Shown one piece after another: positions 56,632 to 64,000 of a DNA stretch of 64,000 bases; positions within the stretch are counted from its first letter, which is position 1, and every line of letters begins with the position of its first letter. The stretch is taken from NCBI GenBank assembly GCA_026210745.1, contig CP110630.1, positions 3,534,001 through 3,598,000 of the forward strand, written 5' to 3'. The DNA is from Exobasidium rhododendri (Eukaryota > Basidiomycota > Exobasidiomycetes > Exobasidiales > Exobasidiaceae). The position numbers and the translations under genes were made by a program. Under the pieces are notes generated by a model. It was not told the DNA's origin, searched no databases, and was given only the letters and a program-made list of their open reading frames with translations.

Positions 56632-57228
56632 ATGGCTGCTACAAAGGTCAAGGCACCCGCCAGTCAAAAATCCGGAAAGGGAGGCAACAAGTTCTTCATT
56701 GACTTCTCGGGACCAGCAAATGATGGAATTCTCGATGCTTCAGCTTTTGAAAAGTACTTGCACGACCACATCAAGGTCGACAACAAGGCTGGACAGTTGG
56801 GTGATGCTATCAAAGTCACAAAGGAAGGTGAGCAGGAAAGAGAGGAAGGTTTAGGCATTGGGAATATTTCCATGTCGAGCTGCAGGCGAACATGAGATCA
56901 AGTGTGCTTAAAATATCCATTGGAACTCCTTGCTTTCTTTCTCCTTTACGATCAGGTGAGGGAAAGATCTGGGTCACCAGCTCTATTCCTCTCTCCAAGC
57001 GATACCTCAAATACCTGTCCAAGCGATTCCTGAAGCGATCTCAGCTTCGAGACTGGCTCCGAGTCGTTGCGACCAGCAAGCAAGGCTTTGAGATTAAGTG
57101 AGTGTCCTGACTTGTGTGAGCGATGTCGATGCCTCTTCATGCTGATTGATCTCTCTTCATCTCTCTACCTTTCTTCCACCTCCAGGTTCTTCAATGTCAG
57201 TGCTGATGCCGATGAAGACGAAGAGTAA
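56632..57228 (+). CDS. RPL22: 60S ribosomal protein L22 (eL22)
   Basis: Three exons, 56632-56827, 56956-57097 and 57186-57228, join in phase to give 126 aa. eL22 segments are KFFIDFSGPANDGILDASAF, EKYLHDHIKVDNKAGQLGDA, then EGEGKIWVTSSIPLSKRYLK and YLSKRFLKRSQLRDWLRVVA, ending KFFNVSADADEDEE with the usual acidic tail. It is a component of the large subunit. Length and intron use are normal for the family in fungi. Confidence 0.97.
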
Positions 57229-57711
57229 ATGCGACGAATTTTAGATTGATGTACTGTAATCTCAAATGCACATTACTGTACTTTCTGCCTGTCATTGTTG
57301 CTGCTGCTCTTCTCTCACAGAGAGGCCTAGACCGTTGCAAGGTGCGTCAGCTTCACATTGTCTTACGTCGGGGAAAGGGTGTCCCCAACGGTAGTACTTG
57401 TTGCCGATGGCCTCTCACGTCGGAGAAGAGAGGATACAGCGAGTGGTAATGTTGATGCACAAGGGAGGCAGTGCTTCTCATTATTTAGTATTAGAAACGA
57501 GCAGGCAAGATCGAGAGGCTTGTCGGTGACAGTCTGCGAGTGCAATGCGTCGAAATTTGGCAGCTTTGGGAAGGCTTCGTCCGTCAGCTACGCTTCGAGA
57601 TGATAAATATTAAAGTTGCACACTCCACATCAGCGGTTCCTGTTCTCTCTCTCTCTTCCCTTTTCCCCATTACTCCGTCACTAAGGACGCCCTAGCCCCC
57701 TTGGCTTCGTC
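57229..57711 (+). other. intergenic, RPL22 3' region and promoter of the next gene
   Basis: A 483-bp space between two plus-strand genes. Small open frames (for example 57358-57603) have no recognisable composition. A CT-rich run near 57640-57665 precedes the next start codon. Confidence 0.45.
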
Positions 57712-59421
57712 ATGACAAGCGGGGAAGACTGGGCAGGGAAGAAGCCGTTTCGCTTCTCTGACGCTGTCTCGGCACTTAGATCGAGCTTTGCAGGACAACA
57801 AGCTGGTACTCAGGCGAGCGATGCAAAGGCGAAAGGAGGCTCGATTCGACAAGTACACCTTGTGCAGCAGACTGATCAGAGCAACTCTGTCAAATTCGAT
57901 CCGGAGGTCTTTCCCGACATCTCATTGGAGCATTTGCGAGATGTTCTGCTGCTAGAAGAGACAGCACAGAAACAAGTGATGGCAGCTCATGAGGAAGCAA
58001 AGCTGAATTGGGATCTGGACGCAAGATTGGTGGGGGGGCAGCGATCAGATAGCAACTTGGGTCTAGCTCGAGTATTCGACTTGCTTGGTCACATCTCCAT
58101 GATACCTGACGGAGGTAGCAGTGACACGAATTCAAAGAGTGTCAACGGTGATGAGAGGACTTACGTCGATGCAGAAGGGAAAGTCGTCGCTGCTCAAGAC
58201 GATGAGGGTGTTGCTTGGGAAGGACTTAACACTCTAGATGCTCCTGACAAAGGCAAGGCTTCGGGAACTCAGAAGGTCTTCCAGCGTCAATACGAGACCC
58301 ATGACCTGCTACGAGCTATCGACAAAAAGGACAGTCAGACGATTCTGATGATTCGAGATGCCAATTTTGATCTGCTACTGGACCTAAATCAAGGTGGTGT
58401 TGGCGCAAGTATGGCCAGCGGTACGATCAACACACCATTGGGCTATTGCATCGGATTGGGAAGTGGTTGGGAAGGGACGGCGATCGTCATTACGGGAGCT
58501 CTGAGCAAATTTGTCAATAATTTGCCAGATGAAGAAGATGAGATCACCGAGTCAAAAGATGGTTCGCAAGCACGGAAGACGAAGCGAATGAGGAGAGAGC
58601 TTGATCCAAGAACGCAGAGTCGCTTGCGAAAGCTACGAACGAGCCTGAAGCTGGCAATAGAGTGAGCAATTTAAGTTTTCATTCCTATAGTAATAGAAGC
58701 CACTCCTATTGACTTTAAATTCACTCCTTCGCAACATTCCAGTCACTCGATTGCCATAGATCAGACTCGTCTCTTGTCAAGCTACCTTCAGGTGCTTCTC
58801 ATGTCGACCGGTCAGACGTTCATTCGAGAAACGATAGATTCAGTACATCAAGCTCTCCTCACACACTTTTCTGGCTCACAGATCTCTTCCACGGGAACGA
58901 TCATGTCGAGCATCGATCCGTTCCAAGTCGCATCTCAGGCTATCACATCTTTCTTCACTGAGTCACTTCGTACGAAATCTCAATCGAAAGATGTCTCTCA
59001 GAGGATCGCTTCCGTTGATGACTTGATAGCGAACTGTATTGGGGACTTCATTCTCATGGCAATCTGGCAAGACGTCAAGCTTCATCGTAAAGAGCTGGCA
59101 AGATTGGAAAAGGATGAACAGAGAGCGCAGACAGAGAGTAAAGCAGAGGACGACGAATTGTTGATTGAGCTACCGACTTGGTCCTTTGCGAGAGACGACA
59201 GGATCACCACCATCTTCAGCGAGAAGATCTGGAATTTGCAGAAGCTGCTCGATCTGATCGAATGGGAAAGCAAGGGACATTGCAGTACCAGTGCAACGAA
59301 GAGCTCAAGGCATCCTCGAATTTGGCACTGTGCAACGGACATCGTGGAGCAATTTGCAGCAGTGAAGAAGAGGCCGAGCTCCAAGGACAGACTTGCTGCA
59401 CTAAACAAAATCATTCATTAG
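57712..59421 (+). CDS. conserved-looking protein of unknown function
   Basis: Two exons, 57712-58661 and 58743-59421, join in phase to give 542 aa. The N-terminus (GKKPFRFSDAVSALRSSFAG) is followed by FPDISLEHLRDVLLLEETAQ. From about 195 comes a helical stretch, QYETHDLLRAIDKKDSQTIL, MIRDANFDLLLD and TPLGYCIGLGSGWEGTAIVI, whose TPLGYCI-type turn recalls a degenerate ankyrin-like repeat. The second half is helical (LLSSYLQVLLMSTGQTFIRE, IANCIGDFILMAIWQDVKLH). No catalytic motif, signal peptide or membrane segment is evident. The even composition, lack of low complexity and precise intron argue for a real conserved gene. I do not recognise the family. Confidence 0.75.
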
Positions 59422-59524
59422 AGATACCCATCGCTCCGTCCGAATCCGATCTATGTATGAGGAATAAAATAATCAATCACTTGCAATCTTATACATGAAG
59501 AAGCATTCCAGTCTATCCAGCAAT

Positions 59525-60276
59525 TTAATTGATACCGAGGAAAGACTTGAGAGGTTCGTAACCGAGATTCAACTGTTGAAATGAAAGGCGAAAGAGAAAT
59601 GCAGGTGTGATTAGTCAGACCAGCGACGGTCGTAGCGACTTCGCCCCCGAGTGCACGACTCACGTTATAGAGACCAGCGAGCGCAGTGACGGCATACGTT
59701 CCAATGATTCCAAATGGACGACCAATTCCCACGGTGTTGTCAGCCACAAGGCCGAACGATCCGTGGGCGACTCGAGCGATGAAGAGGGTACTGAATGCGC
59801 CATGAACCAAAGAAGTGGGAGCACCGTTCAATTCAGCCAAGAAGATCAAGAAGAAAGCGAAAGGTGCCGATTCAATAAAGTTTCCATGGGCTCGAATAGC
59901 CCTCTTTAATTTGGCTTCATCGACGGCGTCGGAAGAAGAAGCTTTGTGGTCGCTTTCACGTACGGAGCCAGCGCCTCCATCTCCGAGCATGACACCAGTC
60001 TTGACCCGAAGAGAAACGACATTGGCAGATAGGTACTAGATAGGCAAAGCAAAAAGAAAGGGTAATGGAAGAGAGGGAGAGGGAGGGGAAACGTAAGAAG
60101 AACGATCATCGTCGTTCATATAAACCTTCGTCAGCGACATACAGTGTAGTAACCCGAGAAGAGGGCAGAGTGGGCCAAGGAGGCAGGGCTAAGTACGAAG
60201 AGTGGCACTGATGTGACGAGTCGAGCACGATCAGCCGAGCATGTCCGCAAGGCGTAGTCGTCTAACGGTACTCACT
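59525..60276 (-). CDS. MAPEG-family membrane protein with start codon split by an intron
   Basis: Exons 60276 (the A of the start codon), 60207-60143, 60035-59664 and 59572-59525 give 161 aa. No ATG in the correct frame lies upstream of PLFVLSPASLAHSALFSGYY; splicing GTGAGT at 60275 to the acceptor at 60208 creates A|TG in frame. The product has MAPEG features: YLSANVVSLRVKTGVMLGDG, then AIRAHGNFIESAPFAFFLIF, LAELNGAPTSLVHGAF and VTALAGLYN, with four hydrophobic helices. The R-A-H-G-N-F-I-E motif is the family hallmark and lies by the glutathione site in active members. Relatives include glutathione S-transferases and YecN-like proteins of unknown substrate; catalysis is not proven here. Confidence 0.82.
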
Positions 60277-60701
60277 TTTTACTATGAATTTAAAAAAGGG
60301 TGTGTGAGTGTGTGGTTGAGTGAGTGAGTAAGTGAAGAGGAACAGAGCGATGAGCGGGGTCTTCTTATCCAGGTGGAGGACGGACGGACGGGCCAGCAAC
60401 GCCTGACAGACTTGTAATGAAATCAATGAAAGGGGGGAAAGTAAAAACGTGTCGTTAGTAGATCTTTGCTAGACGACCAACCAGATAAAAGGCATTTGTA
60501 GAAGGAATCTCAAAAGTGGCAGTGAAGGGACAAATTGTCAAGTATTTCATAGCGCACGGTTCAAGGGCGAGGGCAGCTTTCCACGTCAGACAGACTTGAG
60601 CGAGGGAAAGAGTGTAGGTCAAAGTTGAGCTTCTAGTCAAACGACCGGACCATATACATTTCGCCTTTGTAGCGCTAGAGGCGACAGCAGCAGCAGCATC
60701 G
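60277..60701. promoter_or_regulatory. divergent promoter region MAPEG gene / YOS9
   Basis: A 425-bp region holding the 5' UTR of the MAPEG gene and the YOS9 promoter. It includes a GTGTG/GAGTGA-rich stretch at 60299-60335. Minus-strand frame 60455-60853 overlaps the YOS9 start and is not called. Confidence 0.45.
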
Positions 60702-62519
60702 ATGGTGGTAGTAGCAGGAAAGCCATTCTTCCACGCTGCCGTGCTGATCACTGTCTGCCTCCAGCTGGTATGTGGAGAACGACTAGCTAAGCCTGGATCT
60801 ACACACCCCTCCTTTCCTATGGACGCCTTTGCGAAGCCATCCTTTAAACTCATCTACGACGATGAGAGTCCAATCAGCAATCAGACCGCAATCGAGCTGC
60901 TCCGAACGAGTGACAGCAACGGTTCACAGGGAGGGAAGATGGAAGTGAGCGAATATGGAGCGCATCGACAGTCACAGAGCAGCGAGACGTCAAAGGGATA
61001 CAGTAAGCCGTACTTGCACCGGTCATCGCCATCGACGCTTCATCTCTGCTCTATCTCTCCTCCCAAAAAGGAGTCAGTTACTACACTGCATCTGAATGAG
61101 TCCAACCTTCAGGCTCATCGAAGTCGGATCGTCCAAAACGCTCTCCACCTGCTCTCCCCACTGAAAGATACTTGCCTCTTTCACACCCTCGAATGGTTCA
61201 CCTACTCACTATGTTATGGTGAGGCAATCAAACAATTCCGAGCCCTGCCCGGTACGTCAGGAGGCTTGCTTACACCTGTCATGGATAATACTCAAGATAG
61301 CTACGTGTTGGGCAGGTGGAATGAAGGCATCGAGGTGACCAAGAGTATAGCTCAGCAAGATGAAAAGAGCAAAGAGGAGCCCTCGAACAGAGGGACTGAA
61401 TTGATGGAATTAGTCCACTTTTCATCGCTCGAAGGGACAGACTCCGATAGAGAGAGATCTGAAGGGGAGGGAGGACTGCAATCACAGACTACAGTGGAAG
61501 GAAAGGGTCGATACATTTCACAAATATGGACAGACGGCACTCGATGCATCATCAACAACGAACTGCGAAGTGCAGAGGTACAATTTCATTGCTCCAAGGC
61601 CAGTGCCATCGATCGAATCGTACTGATAAAGGAAGTGACGACATGTAACTATGTGGTCGTGGTCGAAACACCGAAAACATGTCAGGAGCCTGCACTTGCT
61701 CAGGTCGAGGAAGAGATCAGGGAGATTCGTTGTCAACCAATCGTCAGTGATGAAGAGTTGAAGCGCAGAAGTGCCCTTGCAAAAGAGATTGCAGAGGGGG
61801 CTGCACGCGACCCTCCCTCACTTCCAGCAAGTCAGGAGTCAAAGACATTGAACGGAAAGGGGATTCCTAAGATAGATCGGGAGATCTTAAAGACGTCGGT
61901 GGAGAGCATCATGAATCGATTAAGGAGTGCAGCTGGCGAGAGTACGTCTGAATTAGAGGTCATTGTTGGCTGGGATGAGGACGGGAAATTCATCATCCAG
62001 CCAAACATCGCTGAGAAGCAGACAGACGCAGAGAAAGTACTGGGCAGAAGCTCCAGTGAAGGTGAACAGCAGCACGCGGGAGAAGAAGTGAAAGTCGATA
62101 TGAGAAATCAAGAGAAGTGGGATCTGCTTGTGGAGAAGCTGCTTGAGATGGAAGACAAGATGTTTGAGAGTCACGACGCAGACCAGTACTTTCATGCCGA
62201 CAGCGAGACCAACAAGAGGAAACAAGGAGAAGCCGGGAACGAGGAGAAGACGGCGACAGAAGCTGCAAGCAAAGAAAACGAGAATGACAGGGTCGAAGCG
62301 ATCAAAGCTTTGACACCGACCCCTAGCCTTACACCGTCTGACGATCCACCTAGTCGAACCAAGCAAATGGTCCGAGAGACAGAAAGCTTTGCTCAAAAGG
62401 TGGAGCGCTTCTACAAGGCGCAAGAGCTTCAAAAGCACAAGGATCGCGAAGATCGCAAAGGCAAGGAGAAAGCTGCAGCAGCAGCCGCAACAACCGCCAG
62501 AGACAGAGCTGAACTATAA
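60702..62519 (+). CDS. YOS9: ER lectin of the OS-9/Yos9 family
   Basis: A single exon gives 605 aa. A signal peptide is expected at residues 1-25 (HAAVLITVCLQLVCG). The OS-9 N-terminal domain and MRH lectin domain follow (about 115-330): CLFHTLEWFTYSLCYGEAIK with QF, GRWNEG, GRYISQIWTDGTRCI, LRSAEVQFHCSKASAIDRIV, then LIKEVTTCNYVVVVETPKTC. The Gln, Arg, Glu and Tyr expected to bind mannose can be placed in KQF, NELRS, KEV and CNY. Yos9 inspects trimmed N-glycans on misfolded ER proteins and passes them to the Hrd1 ligase. The C-terminal 250 residues are charged and disordered, and the chain ends RDRAEL rather than the HDEL of yeast Yos9. Confidence 0.9.
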   Translation: MVVVAGKPFFHAAVLITVCLQLVCGERLAKPGSTHPSFPMDAFAKPSFKLIYDDESPISNQTAIELLRTSDSNGSQGGKMEVSEYGAHRQSQSSETSKGYSKPYLHRSSPSTLHLCSISPPKKESVTTLHLNESNLQAHRSRIVQNALHLLSPLKDTCLFHTLEWFTYSLCYGEAIKQFRALPGTSGGLLTPVMDNTQDSYVLGRWNEGIEVTKSIAQQDEKSKEEPSNRGTELMELVHFSSLEGTDSDRERSEGEGGLQSQTTVEGKGRYISQIWTDGTRCIINNELRSAEVQFHCSKASAIDRIVLIKEVTTCNYVVVVETPKTCQEPALAQVEEEIREIRCQPIVSDEELKRRSALAKEIAEGAARDPPSLPASQESKTLNGKGIPKIDREILKTSVESIMNRLRSAAGESTSELEVIVGWDEDGKFIIQPNIAEKQTDAEKVLGRSSSEGEQQHAGEEVKVDMRNQEKWDLLVEKLLEMEDKMFESHDADQYFHADSETNKRKQGEAGNEEKTATEAASKENENDRVEAIKALTPTPSLTPSDDPPSRTKQMVRETESFAQKVERFYKAQELQKHKDREDRKGKEKAAAAAATTARDRAEL

Positions 62520-62700
62520 CTCAATGTAATATATACTGCACTACCTTATTAAACCGTTCCTTTTTCCCGTATGATAAGATCTTTCTATTGCAGACCTATC
62601 ACGATCCGGCAATGCGTTTGTGTAGGCGAATGTGTGGGCGGGTTGCGTGTGTCTGTATGATAGTGAACGGAAAGGGCGACAGTGACGCGGACGAGATGAA

Positions 62701-63124
62701 CTACAGGCGAATCCTACTGTATCGCCGATGCACACCCAATTGACATCCACAAAAGCCAACAAAAGCGCCGTAGACGAGGGCGGCAATGTAGCATGTCCTT
62801 CCTACTGCTGCACCATCCTCTGGATCCTCCGTCGATCCCATCAATGCTTCCCAATTGTGTGCTGTAGGTGTATGCATATACGCGAGTTCGCCAGGGTCAG
62901 ATAGTGCCAAATCCCGCTGCGAAACTGCTCTACCTGGGAGCCGGGCGAACTCACAAAAACCGTAGCCAAAGACGGTCAAAATCAGGATGCCCATGATACT
63001 AAGCACCGTGCAGCAGCCAGCTTTCAAAGAAATAAGGCTCACAGTCAGCCATCCCCTTCTGTACAGTATCGATCCGTCGCCGACACTCACCAAGGCCGAC
63101 TGGCACCAGCGGTCTAGTAGCCAT
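62701..63124 (-). CDS. RNase kappa-like / V-ATPase subunit f homologue
   Basis: Three exons, 63124-63091, 63020-62955 and 62861-62701, join in phase to give 86 aa. The first helix is GLAGCCTVLSIMGILILTVF and the second TCYIAALVYGAFVGFCGCQL, with a short loop (HNWEALMGSTEDPEDGAAVG) and a basic tail (GVHRRYSRIRL). Size, the two helices and the G-L-S-x-G-x-L and F-C-x-Q-L motifs match the RNase kappa family, whose yeast member (YPR170W-B) is V-ATPase subunit f in the Vo sector. A membrane subunit role is therefore likelier than RNase activity. A CACGTG at 63232-63237 lies 108 bp upstream. Confidence 0.8.
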
Positions 63125-63436
63125 TCTGTGGGCGTGAAGTCGAAGGACAGGGGGCGTCGATGGCGTGTAGTGAGTGTCCTGGCGGGATGAGTCGAGCGTC
63201 TAATTCCATTCTATTCAACGACGGGTCAAGGCACGTGTCGAGGCTATGGGGCACTTGTCAGATCTGTAACCCTACAAAGCGACAGATCGAGCAAGCTACC
63301 TAGCGAATAAAGTGTTGGTTGCATTAAAGTGCGAGTCCTGTTGCATTTCATCACAGCGCGCCTGACCGCGACCACAACCAAAAGCAGAAAGGAGAAAGGA
63401 GGGGCGGGCGTCTCGGCTGTCACAAGAGCGAAAAAG
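63125..63436. promoter_or_regulatory. divergent promoter region RNase kappa-like gene / right-edge gene
   Basis: A 312-bp space between divergent genes, with CACGTG at 63232-63237. No coding segment is seen. Confidence 0.5.
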
Positions 63437-64000
63437 ATGTCTTCACCGGTACCTTCAGCTTCGGCTGAGGCCCGTATCGAGGAGTTATATAGACAAGATG
63501 TCAATGTGATCCCTCCAAAAGCGGCTAAACGAACAGGCGTGCCTAAATTGCAGTTACCCATGCGTGAGTGACGACGATCTTCTCCGAAATCCCTAAGAGC
63601 TTTCATGCCAATTGACGATTTGGCATGCTATCAGAGTTATCCGCTTCATCATCAGCGTCCTCTTTGTCGTCATCTAATGCCTATTCTCGACCGCCTCCCC
63701 CTAAGCTGAGTCTACAGGCCAGATCGATACCTTCGCACGGCCACGCACCAACACTTCAATTGTCGATTCCAAATAACAACACATTCAATAATCTACATCT
63801 AGAGGCAGATGAAGGCTACGAGGGCTCAGCAGGCACCAGCTCTGTGGCTTTTAAAGCAGATGCCTCTGGTTGGAATGGAAATGTATCGCACCAGAGTATC
63901 TACCCGAATACAGTGCCTTACGGGGGAAGTGGCCAAGCTGCCGATCCATTGGCATTGACCAACGACCTACGAAGAGCGATAGGTGGCCTTTCTGTCGACG
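63437..64000 (+). CDS. N-terminal part of an unidentified gene, cut by window end
   Basis: Exon 1 is 63437-63563; exon 2 starts at 63635 and runs past the window. They join in phase, giving 164 residues so far. The sequence is low-complexity: SSPVPSASAEARIEELYRQD, a basic-then-hydrophobic motif KAAKRTGVPKLQL, PPPPKLSLQARSIPS, then an Asn/Gly/Ser-rich stretch. The KR-x-x-x-x-KLQL pattern resembles a MAP-kinase docking site, as found at the N-terminus of MAP kinase kinases. The catalytic part would lie outside the window, so this is only a suggestion. Confidence 0.6.

Noticed and set aside
60455-60853. 132-codon minus-strand frame
   Set aside because: It overlaps the start and signal peptide of YOS9 on the opposite strand and has no family features.

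Overview
The window is nuclear DNA from a fungus, most likely a basidiomycete; a smut-related or Exobasidiomycetes-type yeast is a guess. Genes are dense and on both strands. Introns are mostly 40-100 nt with GTGAGT/GTAAGT/GTGCGT donors. First coding exons can be tiny (3 nt in VMA10, 1 nt in the MAPEG gene). About 28 protein genes were reconstructed by joining exons in a consistent reading phase. All product names come from reading motifs; no database search was run.

Layout. 1-7.3 kb: partial LEA-like gene, methylthioadenosine phosphorylase, SGF29 (SAGA), TFB2 (TFIIH) and a SnoaL/NTF2-like protein. 7.5-19.6 kb: a genome-maintenance block with CHL1 helicase divergent from a Polo kinase, then RAD16 and NSE3/MAGE. 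19.6-26.9 kb: an accessory-looking island with a decayed pseudogene, a diverged direct/inverted repeat family, a five-exon 1182-aa unknown protein with a GIY-YIG-like motif, a 38-bp tandem duplication and an intron-containing tRNA-Ala(AGC). 27-35.7 kb: APC10/DOC1, VMA10, PTA1/symplekin, PIF1. 36.3-39.3 kb: RPS20, an ECM15/MTH1187-type protein, and an unknown gene made of two copies of a ~134-aa module. The island pseudogene is a third, broken copy of that module. 40.5-49.2 kb: a C2H2 zinc-finger factor and a very long PH-domain protein. 50.6-64 kb: RPL14, CSN1, a kelch protein, RPL22, an unknown protein, a MAPEG membrane protein, YOS9/OS-9, an RNase kappa/V-ATPase subunit f homologue, and a truncated gene at the right edge.

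Themes. Many genes serve DNA repair and chromosome segregation (TFB2, RAD16, CHL1, PLK, NSE3, APC10, PIF1). Two V-ATPase-linked genes and three ribosomal protein genes each carry a CACGTG hexamer upstream. The most novel material is the 19.6-26.9 kb island and the tandem-module gene at 38-39 kb.
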